NCBI RefSeq assembly: GCF_004126535.1
Contig: NZ_PPCV01000004.1
Coordinates: forward strand, 248,001 to 312,000
Source of the DNA: Propioniciclava flava
GTDB taxonomy: Bacteria > Actinomycetota > Actinomycetes > Propionibacteriales > Propionibacteriaceae
DNA: 64,000 nt
Direction of reading: 5' to 3'
Part shown: piece after piece, positions 27,830-36,155 of the stretch
Layout of the letters: each line of letters opens with the position of its first letter
How positions within the stretch are numbered: the stretch's first letter is position 1
The notes under the pieces: generated by a model
The model's database searches: none
What the model saw: only the letters and a program-made list of their open reading frames with translations
Told to the model about the DNA's origin: nothing
Program-made: the position numbers and the translations under genes

Positions 27830-27979
27830 GGGGTGCCGGGGGAGCTTTTGCCCCTGTCATGACAACATTTGCCTCGTTTGTTGCATTAAGTGCCTAGCCC
27901 CGGGCGTGGGCGCTACGTTCTGTAGTAGATGCCCGGTACGCCGGGCCCCACCACAGCACACCACGGACGAGGCTGACCG

Positions 27980-29524
27980 ATGAGTGACCATCTGGCAACG
28001 CTGCGAGAAAAGAGACGTCAAGCCCTGGAGGGCGGAGGCGCCGCACGGATCGAGGCACAACACGCGAAGGGGAAGCTCACCGCGCGCGAGCGCCTCTCGG
28101 TGCTGCTCGACGAGGCGTCCTTCCAGGAACTGGGAGCCCTGGCTACCCACCACAACACCGACTTCGGCATGGACCAGCACCGTTTCCCCGGCGACGGCAT
28201 CATCACCGGCTTCGGGAAGATCCAGGGACGCCGCGTCGCGGTCTTCGCTCAGGACTTCACCGTGCTGGGCGGTTCCTTCTCCGAGGTGCAATCGAAGAAG
28301 ATCTCGCGCATCCAAGACTTGGCCATCCAGGCGGGCATCCCCCTGATCGGCCTCAACGACTCCGGTGGCGCGCGCGTCCAGGAGGGCGTGCGCTCCCTGG
28401 CAGCGTACGGCGAGGTTTTCGTGCGCAACGTCAAGGCGTCCGGTGTGATCCCGCAGATCTCGCTGATCCTGGGCCCGTGCGCCGGAGGCGCGGTGTACAG
28501 CCCGGCGCTGACCGACGTGACGATCATGGTGGAGGGAACCTCCAACATGTTCCTGACCGGCCCCGACATCATCAAGACCGTCACCGGAGAGGACGTGTCC
28601 GCCGAAGAACTGGGCGGAGCGCTGGTCCACAACGGGACCTCCGGTGTCGCGCAGGTGATGGCACGCTCCGAACAAGAGGCGCTCTCCCTCGCGAAGGCCC
28701 TCCTGAGCTACCTGCCGCAGAACAACACCGAAGACCCGCCGCAGTTGGAGCCTTACGATCCGGCCGACCGGATGGACGACGCACTCAACAGCATCGTCCC
28801 CGACGACGACCGGCTGGCCTATGACATGCGTGACGTCTTGAACCTGGTGTTCGACCACGACTCCGTCTTCGAACTGCACAAGGAGTGGGCGGCGAACGCG
28901 CTGGTGGGATTCGCCCGGCTCGACGGCAACAGCGTCGGGTTCATCGCGAACCAGCCCTTGGTGATGTCGGGCTGCCTCGACATCAACGCCAGCGACAAGA
29001 TCGCCCGCCACATCACGTTGTGTGACCAGTTCAACATCCCGCTGATCACGTTCGTGGACTGCCCCGGCTACCTTCCCGGCGTGGAGCAGGAGTACAACGG
29101 GGTCATTCGGCACGGGGCCAAGATCATCTACGCCTACTGCCAGGCCACCGTCCCGCAAATCTCCTTGGTCACGCGCAAGGCGATGGGCGGCTCCTACGTC
29201 GCCTTGAGTTCCAAGCAGATGAACAACGATGTCGCCTTCGCCTGGCCCAGCGCCCAGATCGCCGTCATGGGGGCAGAAGGAGCAGCCCGGCTCCTCAACC
29301 GTAAAGCCATCGAGGCTGCCGACGACCCCGCGGCTGAGGAGGCTCGGTTCATCGCCGAGTACAAGGAAATGTTCTTCAACCCGTACCAGGCCGCCGACGT
29401 CGGACAGATCGACGAGGTCATCGAACCGCGCGAAACGCGTGCCCGCCTGATCCGCGCCTTGGAGGTGCTGCGCAGCAAGGTGACGCAGTCCATCCCCAAG
29501 AAGCACGGCCTCTTCCCGGTGTAG
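27980..29524 (+). CDS. mmdA: Methylmalonyl-CoA decarboxylase/carboxyltransferase alpha subunit
   Basis: The 514-residue cytosolic protein belongs to the acyl-CoA carboxyltransferase family (two crotonase-like halves). It contains KGKLTARERLSVLLDE near the N-terminus, LNDSGGARVQEGV, GPCAGGAVYSPALTD, and in the second half DCPGYLPGVEQEYNGVIRHGAK and MGGSYVALSSKQMNNDVAFAWPSAQIAVMG. It would move the carboxyl group of (S)-methylmalonyl-CoA onto carrier biotin. The three genes downstream (OadG-like, biotin carrier, OadB-like pump) make the complete Na+-translocating complex. The 150-bp leader holds a GC hairpin (27931-27946) and an AGG-containing ribosome-binding site. Confidence 0.93.
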   Translation: MSDHLATLREKRRQALEGGGAARIEAQHAKGKLTARERLSVLLDEASFQELGALATHHNTDFGMDQHRFPGDGIITGFGKIQGRRVAVFAQDFTVLGGSFSEVQSKKISRIQDLAIQAGIPLIGLNDSGGARVQEGVRSLAAYGEVFVRNVKASGVIPQISLILGPCAGGAVYSPALTDVTIMVEGTSNMFLTGPDIIKTVTGEDVSAEELGGALVHNGTSGVAQVMARSEQEALSLAKALLSYLPQNNTEDPPQLEPYDPADRMDDALNSIVPDDDRLAYDMRDVLNLVFDHDSVFELHKEWAANALVGFARLDGNSVGFIANQPLVMSGCLDINASDKIARHITLCDQFNIPLITFVDCPGYLPGVEQEYNGVIRHGAKIIYAYCQATVPQISLVTRKAMGGSYVALSSKQMNNDVAFAWPSAQIAVMGAEGAARLLNRKAIEAADDPAAEEARFIAEYKEMFFNPYQAADVGQIDEVIEPRETRARLIRALEVLRSKVTQSIPKKHGLFPV

Positions 29525-29533
29525 GGGGTAGCC

Positions 29534-29932
29534 GTGACTGTGGAGGATCTCCAATGGGGACTCATGATGATGCTGGTCGGCATGGGGGCCGTGTTTCTCC
29601 TGCTGATCATCTTGATGGCGGTGCTCATGCTGATTGGGCGCCTCGACCGGCAGCCCGGCGGCCCCGCTGAGGAGGCGGAGCCGGACGCCTTCGTGCCAGC
29701 GCTGGAGCGTGCCGAAAACCAACCCGCGCTGCCCACCGTGCACCTGGTGACCGATGGTCTCGATGAAGATCAGGTGGCCGCCATCACGGTCGCGGTCATC
29801 ACTCACGCTGAGACGCGACGCCGCAAGGCGGCCCCCGAGACCCGCGTGCACGCCCCCGGCAGCCAGCTCTTCGCGAGCCGCTGGCTGTCGGTGGGGCGAG
29901 CGCTCCAAAACAACCCCTTCACCCGGAGGTAA
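29534..29932 (+). CDS. mmdD: OadG-like (MmdD) small membrane subunit of the decarboxylase
   Basis: The 132-residue protein has a single N-terminal helix, LMMMLVGMGAVFLLLIILMAVLMLIGRL, followed by a soluble tail, the layout of gamma/delta subunits of Na+-pumping decarboxylases. The tail has LPTVHLVTDGLDEDQVAAITVAVI, a segment often seen in these subunits. It probably links the carboxyltransferase to the membrane pump. The start lies 9 bp after mmdA (GTG). The sequence is weakly conserved, so the call rests on topology plus the operon. Confidence 0.8.
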   Translation: MTVEDLQWGLMMMLVGMGAVFLLLIILMAVLMLIGRLDRQPGGPAEEAEPDAFVPALERAENQPALPTVHLVTDGLDEDQVAAITVAVITHAETRRRKAAPETRVHAPGSQLFASRWLSVGRALQNNPFTRR

Positions 29933-29936
29933 GGCC

Positions 29937-30452
29937 ATGCGCCGCTACACCATCACCGTCAACGACACCGCCAAGGTGGTCGACGTCGAGGCGCTGGGGG
30001 CCGACACCTTCCGCGTCCACATCGACGGACGCCTGGTCGACGTCCGCCTCGAAGACCACCGCGACCTGGCATGGGAGGCGCCGATCACTCCGGCCATCCA
30101 GGCGCGCCGCACCGCCAACACGCACGGGGTTGCCGGGATGACGCCAGCCGCACCGTCGGTGGTCGCGGAGCCTGTGGCCGCCGCGCCGACCCCCACCAGC
30201 CCGCCGGCCCGCGCCGCAGCGGGAGCCTCCGGGGGACGCGACAAGCTGACCGCCCCGATGCCTGGGGTGATCTTGAGCATCGACACCGTGGTGGGAACCG
30301 CCGTCCAGCGCGGCGACACCCTCATGGTTTTGGAAGCCATGAAGATGAAGAACGAACTCAAGGCCGTCAAGGACGGCGTTGTCGCCGAGATCTACGTGGC
30401 CGCAGGGCAACAGGTGAAGTTCGGCGAAACCCTGGTGAGGTTCGAGGCCTGA
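29937..30452 (+). CDS. mmdC: Biotin carboxyl carrier subunit of the decarboxylase
   Basis: The 171-residue protein has an N-terminal small beta domain, a Pro/Ala-rich linker (about residues 60-100) and a C-terminal biotinyl domain with the attachment site VLEAMKMKNEL; the biotinylated lysine is about Lys136. It carries CO2 as carboxybiotin between MmdA and the membrane pump. The GGAGG ribosome-binding site lies just before ATG 29937, 4 bp after the preceding stop. The N-terminal part differs from the 1.3S carrier of Propionibacterium transcarboxylase as I know it. Confidence 0.92.
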   Translation: MRRYTITVNDTAKVVDVEALGADTFRVHIDGRLVDVRLEDHRDLAWEAPITPAIQARRTANTHGVAGMTPAAPSVVAEPVAAAPTPTSPPARAAAGASGGRDKLTAPMPGVILSIDTVVGTAVQRGDTLMVLEAMKMKNELKAVKDGVVAEIYVAAGQQVKFGETLVRFEA

Positions 30453-30453
30453 C

Positions 30454-31575
30454 ATGAGTCCCGATACCCTGCACTACCTGCTCCAGGGCGTCCAAAACGT
30501 CACCTGGCAAAGCCTTGTGATGATCGCGGTCGGGCTTCTGCTCGTCTGGCTGGCCGTGAAGAAGGAGTACGAGCCGCTCCTGCTGCTACCGATCGGCGCC
30601 GGAGCGATCCTGGCCAACCTGCCGCTGTCCCCGATGGTGGGGGAGCATGGCGCCCTCACCGTCTTGTACAACATGGGCGTCGGCAACGAGTTGTTCCCGC
30701 TGCTGATCTTCGTCGGCATTGGCGCGATGACCGACTTTGGGCCCCTGCTGGAAAACCCCAAGATGGTGCTGCTGGGCGGTGCCGGTCAGTTCGGCATCTT
30801 CCTGACGCTGATGCTGGCGCTGTTCTTGGGGTTCACCCATAACCAGGCAGCCTCGATCGGCATCATCGGTGCGATCGACGGCCCGACCTCCATCTACGTC
30901 TCGAACAAGCTGGCGCCGGAACTGGTGGCGCCCATCACGGTGGCGGCCTACTCCTATATGAGCCTGGTGCCGATCATCATGCCGCCCATCATGCGGGTGC
31001 TGACCACGCAGAAGGAACGGGCCATCAAGATGCCCTACACCAGCCGCGAGATCAGCCAGCGCACCCGCATCCTGTTCCCGATCATCGTGACGATCGTGGT
31101 CGGGACCCTGGTGCCCTTCGCCACGCCGCTGATCGGCATGCTGATGCTGGGCAACCTGATGCGCGAGAGCAAAGTTGTGGAGCGCCTGACCGGTGCCGCC
31201 TCCAACGAGTTGGCCAACGTCGTCACGCTGTTCCTCGGGCTGGCCATCGGCTCCACCATGGTGGGGGCCAGCTTCATCAACGTCGCCACCTTGATGATCT
31301 TGGTGTTGGGGCTGGTCGCGTTCTGCCTCGACACCATCATGGGTGTCCTGTTCGGCAAGCTGATGAACGTCTTCTCCGGGGGCAAGTTCAACCCGCTCAT
31401 CGGCGCGGCGGGGATCTCCGCCTTCCCGATGGCCGCTCGCGTCGTCCAAAAGGAAGCGCAGCGCGAGAACTTCGACAACTTCATTCTCATGCACGCCATG
31501 GGTGCCAACGCGGCGGGGCAGGTCGCCTCGGTGGTCGCCGGTGGCGTGCTGCTCGCCCTCATGGGGGCGTCCTAG
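30454..31575 (+). CDS. mmdB: Na+-transporting decarboxylase beta subunit (OadB/MmdB)
   Basis: The 373-residue integral membrane protein has about nine helices. It has the ion-binding signature GAIDGPTSIYVSNKLAP (conserved Asp-Gly-Pro-Thr) and the C-terminal GLAIGSTMVGASFINVATLMIL. OadB family proteins decarboxylate carboxybiotin and pump Na+ outward. It starts 1 bp after the biotin-carrier stop, so it belongs to the same operon. With MmdA, MmdD and MmdC it completes the set. Confidence 0.93.
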   Translation: MSPDTLHYLLQGVQNVTWQSLVMIAVGLLLVWLAVKKEYEPLLLLPIGAGAILANLPLSPMVGEHGALTVLYNMGVGNELFPLLIFVGIGAMTDFGPLLENPKMVLLGGAGQFGIFLTLMLALFLGFTHNQAASIGIIGAIDGPTSIYVSNKLAPELVAPITVAAYSYMSLVPIIMPPIMRVLTTQKERAIKMPYTSREISQRTRILFPIIVTIVVGTLVPFATPLIGMLMLGNLMRESKVVERLTGAASNELANVVTLFLGLAIGSTMVGASFINVATLMILVLGLVAFCLDTIMGVLFGKLMNVFSGGKFNPLIGAAGISAFPMAARVVQKEAQRENFDNFILMHAMGANAAGQVASVVAGGVLLALMGAS

Positions 31576-31592
31576 CGCCGCGGCCCTCGGCA

Positions 31593-31634
31593 ACGGCCGG
31601 TGCGTCGTTCCTTCGCGGAACGTGCATCGGCCGT
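31593..31634. terminator. Hairpin between convergent mmdB and the cytidylyltransferase gene
   Basis: A long imperfect inverted repeat: ACGGCCGGTGC / GCATCGGCCGT outside and GTTCC / GGAAC inside, with a TTCGC loop. It lies 18 bp after the mmdB stop, between two convergent genes, so it probably ends transcription from both sides. No T run is present on either strand. Confidence 0.6.
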
Positions 31635-31651
31635 CGCCACGTTCGGGGGCG

Positions 31652-32092
31652 TTAGCCGGTGGCGGAGGGGGCCGCAGACAACGTCAATGCGTCCAGGGCT
31701 GCGCGAAGGCGCGTGCTGGACGTCTGCACCGTGTATGGGAAATAGACCACCTCGACGCCGACGGTGGCGAAGCGGCGCTCCAACCGGTCGCCCCGCTCGG
31801 TGCCACGCCAATCGTCGCCCTTGAAAAAGTGGGTGAACCCGACCTCTTTCCACACGTCCAACTTGTCGGGAACGCGCTCCACATGGACGGCGTCTACATA
31901 ACGGATCGCTGCCACGATGTCGGTGCGCTCCTGCGTCGGCACCATGGGCTCGATGCCCTTGACCTCGCGCAACATCTCATCGCTGACGACCCCGGCGATG
32001 AGCACGTCGCACTGCTCCTTGGCCCGACGCAGGATGTTCAGGTGTCCAATGTGGAACAGATCAAATGCCCCGGCGGCATAACCGATACGCAT
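31652..32092 (-). CDS. TagD-like cytidylyltransferase (glycerol-3-phosphate type)
   Basis: The 146-residue soluble protein has the nucleotidyltransferase signature GAFDLFHIGHLNILRRAK (HxGH), a KGDDWRGTERG loop, and a C-terminal TSSTRLRAAL (equivalent to the IS-S/T-T-R motif of TagD-like enzymes). It would form a CDP-activated alcohol such as CDP-glycerol or a related polyol. ATG 32092 begins at the family start MRIGYAAGAFD; a GTG two codons upstream is possible. A possible TAGAGT -10 lies at 32175-32180 (minus strand), in the 120-bp gap after the GT2. It belongs to the glycan locus, possibly supplying the CDP-alcohol phosphotransferase at 34270. Confidence 0.83.
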   Translation of the reverse strand: MRIGYAAGAFDLFHIGHLNILRRAKEQCDVLIAGVVSDEMLREVKGIEPMVPTQERTDIVAAIRYVDAVHVERVPDKLDVWKEVGFTHFFKGDDWRGTERGDRLERRFATVGVEVVYFPYTVQTSSTRLRAALDALTLSAAPSATG

Positions 32093-32212
32093 GGTCACGA
32101 AAGTGTGGCTCCCAACCAGTGGCCGAACTGACGAGGGTGACGGCCAGGCACGCGCTCGACACGTGCATCCCGGCACTCTAGTGGGTGAGGAGAACCCGGC
32201 CCGTTCCCCGGC

Positions 32213-33127
32213 CTAGCCGTGATCGCGCAACGCGTACTCGCGGTAGGTGAGGCCCAGCGCGCCCGCCATCATCCCGGCGCCGCGGGCGACAGCCCTCGCC
32301 CCGCGGGCGGCATGGCGCGGTGCGCGCGTCACCCAGCCCAGCAGCCACCGCGCGCCGCCCACCACGACGCGGGCCGCGCCCCCGGCCAAGCCGCGCAGGC
32401 GCACCGCCAGGCCACCGTGAACGACGGTTCTCGTCACCACTGTGCTGATACCCACCCGGTAGGCGCGCCGCAGCACCCACGGATGCGTCAACCGCTCCGG
32501 TGTGACATCGTCGAACACCACGGCGTCCGGCGCGGAGATGATCCGTCCACCGGCTTTGACCAGCAGGCTGGTGAACAAGATGTCTTCCCCACCGGAGAGG
32601 CCCATCCGCTCATCGAACTGCAACCCGAATCGACGGACGGCGTGCAGATCCAGCAAGAGATTGTTGGTCGCCGCGACGGGCTGGTGGGCACCCGCGGGGA
32701 ACTGGACCCGGACGAAGAAGCCGCCCTGCTCGATCCACGGATCGTCGAAACCATCCGGGAACCGGGACAGGACGCGACCCGAAACGGCCTCCGCGCCATG
32801 GCTGCGCCACGCGGCGACCAGGGCGTCGAGCCAACCCGGCGCGGGCGTCTCGTCGTCGTCGATGAAAACCACCGCATCGGCCCCAGCCGCTTCGGTGAGG
32901 GCCCGGTTACGGACGGCGGCCAAGCCACGCGCGGGCTCAACCACGTAGCGGGCCCGCCCCACCACCACCTCGCGCGCCGACCCGGCAGGGTCGTTGTCCA
33001 CCACGAGGATCTCAGCCCCGACGGGATCGGCCTGTGCGCGCAGCGCGTCCAACAGTGCGTCGAGCAGCGCGAGTCGGTGGAACGTGGGAACGGCGATGAC
33101 GAGTGTGGGCCCTGCTGCCGCCATCAC
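32213..33127 (-). CDS. GT2 family glycosyltransferase
   Basis: The 304-residue protein has a GT-A domain: LVIAVPTFHRLALLDALLDAL, ILVVDNDPAG, ARGLAAVRNRAL, the metal-binding VVFIDDDETP, and a middle TNNLLLDLHAVRRFGLQFDERMGLSGGEDILFT (GGED motif). C-terminal residues 220-285 are rich in Arg/Ala and hydrophobic residues, perhaps membrane-associated. GTG 33127 overlaps the upstream GT4 stop by 4 bp (ATG 33124 is an alternative). It acts within glycan assembly; the sugar and acceptor are unknown. Confidence 0.87.
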   Translation of the reverse strand: MMAAAGPTLVIAVPTFHRLALLDALLDALRAQADPVGAEILVVDNDPAGSAREVVVGRARYVVEPARGLAAVRNRALTEAAGADAVVFIDDDETPAPGWLDALVAAWRSHGAEAVSGRVLSRFPDGFDDPWIEQGGFFVRVQFPAGAHQPVAATNNLLLDLHAVRRFGLQFDERMGLSGGEDILFTSLLVKAGGRIISAPDAVVFDDVTPERLTHPWVLRRAYRVGISTVVTRTVVHGGLAVRLRGLAGGAARVVVGGARWLLGWVTRAPRHAARGARAVARGAGMMAGALGLTYREYALRDHG

Positions 33128-34137
33128 CGCACCCCGGCGACGGCAGCACGGTAGGCGCCGGCGTGCTGTGCGCCCACGGTGGACCAGTCGCGTCCGCCCA
33201 GGCGCGGAGGCTCGGCAGGTTCGTGTGCCACAGCGTCGTCGAAGGCCCGGAGGTCATCCGCATCGACGAGGTCGTCGTACTGGTGCACCCACCCTTCACC
33301 CACCTCGGCGGACAGCGCCGTATTGACCTCGTTGCGAGGCACGAGGACCGGCCGACTCAACGAGAGGGCTGCCAGCGCAGCTCCCGAGTTGTGCATGTGG
33401 CGATAGGGCAGAACGATGCCACGGGCCGACATGATGGCCGTGGCGAAGGCGTCCTCATCGAGGAATCGCAGATCCAACGTGACCCGCGCGTCGGTAGCGG
33501 CGAGCGACTCCAACTCGGACCGCAACGCTGCGCTGGTGGGGCGTCCTGAGATCCGCAGGCGCAACTGGGGGCGATCCGCAGCGGTCTGCGCGAAGGCCTC
33601 AATCAAGGACTCCACTCCCTTGTAGGCGCGGACGAGGCCCGCGAAGCCCAGCGTGTGCGGTGCGGCGAGCACCCGAGGCGTCGCAGCGAACCAATCGACA
33701 TAGTGGCCGTGGGGGATCACGACGGTCGCCGATTCCCAGGCGGGCTTGGTCACGTCGTTGAGCAGGATCCGCAGCCGGGTCCGTCGCTCCAGCGCCACCA
33801 GCAGCCGTCGCGTCGCCGGACCCAAACCGCTGGGCAGTTCCAGGTTGTGCACGGTCCTCACCACAGCCGTGCGTGTGAGGGCAGTCCGCAACAGCATCAG
33901 ACGGAACAACTGACGCTTGCCCCACCGCTTCCAGGGGCGGTCGCCCTCCAGCAGCACCTCGGGCCAATGGAAGTGAATGACGTCCAGCCGACCCAGCAGT
34001 GCCTCACGCCAGGAGAACCGAACGTGGTCGATCGTCGGCTCGGCGGCGAGCGCCTGATCGAGCATCACGATGTACGGGTTGGTGGTCGGACGCGGCGTCC
34101 GAAACGACTGCATGACGCGCAAAGGGCGGGGGGCCAT
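33124..34137 (-). CDS. GT4-like glycosyltransferase
   Basis: The 337-residue protein lacks signal or membrane segments. N-terminal half: LRVMQSFRTPRPTTNPYIVML, DVIHFHWPEVLLEG and VVRTVHNLELP. C-terminal half: HTLGFAGLVRAYKGVESLIEAF and a MSARGIVLPYRHMHNSGAALAALSLSRPVLVPRN segment, the nucleotide-sugar binding part of GT-B enzymes. The start chosen is ATG 34137, with AAGGAAAG upstream; the frame is open further, but no ribosome-binding site appears there. A TACCCT hexamer (minus strand, 34174-34169) is a possible -10. It is divergent from the CDP-alcohol phosphotransferase. Confidence 0.83.
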   Translation of the reverse strand: MAPRPLRVMQSFRTPRPTTNPYIVMLDQALAAEPTIDHVRFSWREALLGRLDVIHFHWPEVLLEGDRPWKRWGKRQLFRLMLLRTALTRTAVVRTVHNLELPSGLGPATRRLLVALERRTRLRILLNDVTKPAWESATVVIPHGHYVDWFAATPRVLAAPHTLGFAGLVRAYKGVESLIEAFAQTAADRPQLRLRISGRPTSAALRSELESLAATDARVTLDLRFLDEDAFATAIMSARGIVLPYRHMHNSGAALAALSLSRPVLVPRNEVNTALSAEVGEGWVHQYDDLVDADDLRAFDDAVAHEPAEPPRLGGRDWSTVGAQHAGAYRAAVAGVR

Positions 34138-34269
34138 CGACTGCTTTCCTTGGGAGTGGTGTCCCCCGAGGGTAGCGGGTTCTGCGGCCGGTGGCGGGGC
34201 CAGTGGGGCGGTCAAGGGGGCCGCCCAGGTGGGGCATACTCGGCACAGATCAACGAACGAGGGAGACCC

Positions 34270-35004
34270 ATGGCGACGATGAGAGAGACGTACAACGTCC
34301 TACTCTCGGCACAGAAGAAGCGAGCTCGGGGGGCGCCTGCGTACTCGATCTTCGTGAACCGCCCTGTGGGGCGGCTGCTGGCCACCCTCGCCTTTCACCT
34401 CGGTCTCACCCCGAACCAGGTCACCCTGGTCAGCGCGGTGTTCACCTTCGCGGGTATCGGGTTGATCGCCTTCGCTCCCGTGACCGTTCCGATCGGCATC
34501 GCCGTGTGGCTCCTGCTCGCGCTCGGCTACGCCTGGGATTCGGCCGACGGCCAGGTGGCGCGGCTGCGTGGTGGGGGATCGCTCGCGGGGGAGTGGCTCG
34601 ACCACGTCGTCGACGCCGTCAAAATCTCGTCCTTGCACGTGGCTGTGCTGCTGGGTGCCTACCGCTGGTTCGGTGAGGTCCGGCCCTGGTTGCTGGTGCC
34701 GCTGGTGTTCCTCATCGCGGCGAACTCGACGTTTTTCGCGATGCTGCTCAACGACCTGCTCAAGCAGAAGCGAGGCGTCCCCACCGCGGTGGAGCGAGGG
34801 GGTTCCAGCCCCGTGCGATCCTTGCTGATGTTGCCGACCGACTACGGATTCTTGTGCTTGGCCTTCGTGACGTGGGGCTGGTTCGACGTCTTCGCGGTCC
34901 TGTACGCATTGTTTGCCCTGGCAGCAGTCGTGTTCTGGGCGGCCGCCTTGACGAAGTGGTTCCGCGACATGGCGGCGGTCGACGCCGCCCAGTCCGCCGC
35001 GTGA
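34270..35004 (+). CDS. CDP-alcohol phosphatidyltransferase family protein
   Basis: The 244-residue integral membrane protein has about six helices. It has the full family active-site motif (residues about 89-114): DSADGQVARLRGGG, followed by the conserved GEWLDHVVD. Such enzymes transfer a phospho-alcohol from a CDP-alcohol to a lipid or sugar acceptor. The location among glycan genes and the TagD-like enzyme nearby suggest a role in phospho-decorated glycan or glycolipid rather than in phospholipid synthesis. GGGAGA precedes the ATG. It overlaps the next gene by 4 bp. Confidence 0.87.
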   Translation: MATMRETYNVLLSAQKKRARGAPAYSIFVNRPVGRLLATLAFHLGLTPNQVTLVSAVFTFAGIGLIAFAPVTVPIGIAVWLLLALGYAWDSADGQVARLRGGGSLAGEWLDHVVDAVKISSLHVAVLLGAYRWFGEVRPWLLVPLVFLIAANSTFFAMLLNDLLKQKRGVPTAVERGGSSPVRSLLMLPTDYGFLCLAFVTWGWFDVFAVLYALFALAAVVFWAAALTKWFRDMAAVDAAQSAA

Positions 35005-35942
35005 ACACCGGCCAGGAGCGAGCCCTACCGCCATCGTCTGCTCCGGGCGTGACGCTGCTCGTCGTGGTCAGCTACGGCTCGGCCGCCTTGCTCGAGCAGA
35101 ACCTTGGCGCCATGACGCTTCCGCCCGGCGTCGAAGTGGTGGTCGTGGACTGCTTCACCAGCGTCCCGGAGCGCGAACGGCTCGCCCGCGCAGCCTCCCG
35201 GCACGGCTGGCAGGCCGTCCTGCTGGACGACAATCGCGGGTTTGGCGGTGGCGTGAACGCGGGGGCCGCACTGGCCAGTGACCTGGGGGCGGACGTGATC
35301 GCCACGCTCAACCCGGACGCCACGATCGACGCAGCCTCGCTGGAACGGCTGATCGATCACGCCCGCGCCCACCCCGATGCCCTCGTGTCGCCGAGGATTG
35401 TCGGATCGCTCGGAACCACCTGGTTCGAGGGGGCCGACCTCTACCTTGATGACGGAAGCACCGCTGGCGCACGTCACCGGGCGGATCGGGCCTCTCGACC
35501 CCGGCGTCCGTGGGCCACCGGAGCGTGCTTTGCCCTGTCGAGTGAGCTGTGGCGACGGCTCGGCGGCTTTGATGAGCGTTACTTCCTGTACTGGGAAGAT
35601 ATCGATCTCAGCCACCGAGTCCTCGACCTCGGAGGACGTTTGGAGCTTCTCCCGGAAGCGACGGTGATCCATGAGGAGGGCCAAACTCACGGTCGACAGG
35701 CCGGTGACCGGGCCAAGACACCCCTGTACTACCGCTACAACATCCGCAATCGGCTGTTGTATGCGGCGCTGCACCTCGACAAGGTGGGACAACGCCGCTG
35801 GGCGATGTCCGCCCCGCGCGTCGCCTACGGGGTGCTCCTGCAAGGGGGACGCCGACAACTCCTGCACGCGGGACCATGGCAGGCCTACGTTGCCGGGCTC
35901 TGGCAGGGCTGGGGGCTGCTGAGGCGCCACCGCGTCCACTAA
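35001..35942 (+). CDS. GT2 family glycosyltransferase (rhamnosyltransferase-like)
   Basis: The 313-residue protein contains LLVVVSYGSAALLEQNLGAM, DDNRGFGGGVNAGAAL, IATLNPDATID, ATGACFALSSELWRRLGGFDERYFLYWEDIDLSHRV (the EDxDLxxR motif of WbbL-type transferases) and a C-terminal RYNIRNRLLYAALH. This is the pattern of dTDP-rhamnosyl-type GT2 enzymes; donor specificity cannot be proved. GTG 35001 overlaps the upstream stop. The coding region ends at a GC-rich hairpin. Confidence 0.88.
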   Translation: MNTGQERALPPSSAPGVTLLVVVSYGSAALLEQNLGAMTLPPGVEVVVVDCFTSVPERERLARAASRHGWQAVLLDDNRGFGGGVNAGAALASDLGADVIATLNPDATIDAASLERLIDHARAHPDALVSPRIVGSLGTTWFEGADLYLDDGSTAGARHRADRASRPRRPWATGACFALSSELWRRLGGFDERYFLYWEDIDLSHRVLDLGGRLELLPEATVIHEEGQTHGRQAGDRAKTPLYYRYNIRNRLLYAALHLDKVGQRRWAMSAPRVAYGVLLQGGRRQLLHAGPWQAYVAGLWQGWGLLRRHRVH

Positions 35943-35943
35943 A

Positions 35944-35979
35944 CCCGCCCCCCTCCGCGCGTGCGGGGGTGAGGGCGGG
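35944..35979 (+). terminator. GC-rich hairpin after the GT2 gene
   Basis: CCCGCCC (35944-35950) pairs with GGGCGGG (35973-35979), with further inner pairing, beginning 1 bp after the GT2 stop. No T run follows. It likely ends or attenuates transcription before the lipoprotein gene, which has its own promoter. Confidence 0.6.
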
Positions 35980-36072
35980 GCCTCGAGCGTCCTGCGTCCG
36001 GGGCGCCGACGGCCGTGAGATCGACGTGGCTACGGAGGATGTTCTCGGTCCCCCGCGCGGGGGACCGCAGGC

Positions 36073-36102
36073 TTGGTTCGGGCTGGGGGGCCAGGCTACG
36101 AT
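36073..36102 (+). promoter_or_regulatory. Promoter for the lipoprotein/PKD genes
   Basis: TTGGTT (36073-36078) and TACGAT (36097-36102) are separated by 18 bp, a good housekeeping-sigma arrangement. It is followed by a small hairpin (CCCCT / AGGGG, 36103-36118) that overlaps the expected start near 36109. The leader to the ATG at 36156 is about 45 nt. The rest of 35943-36155 shows only the terminator hairpin. Confidence 0.55.
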
Positions 36103-36155
36103 CCCCTAGACCAAGGGGAAATGGTGAACGGCACTTCAAACGGGAAAACCGCGTG

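Noticed and set aside
27857-29938. Minus-strand frame of nearly 700 codons opposite mmdA/mmdD
   Set aside because: It mirrors the codon structure of mmdA and has no recognisable protein features.
35943-36155. Small protein gene between the GT2 and the lipoprotein
   Set aside because: Short open frames there overlap the terminator hairpin and promoter and have no ribosome-binding site.
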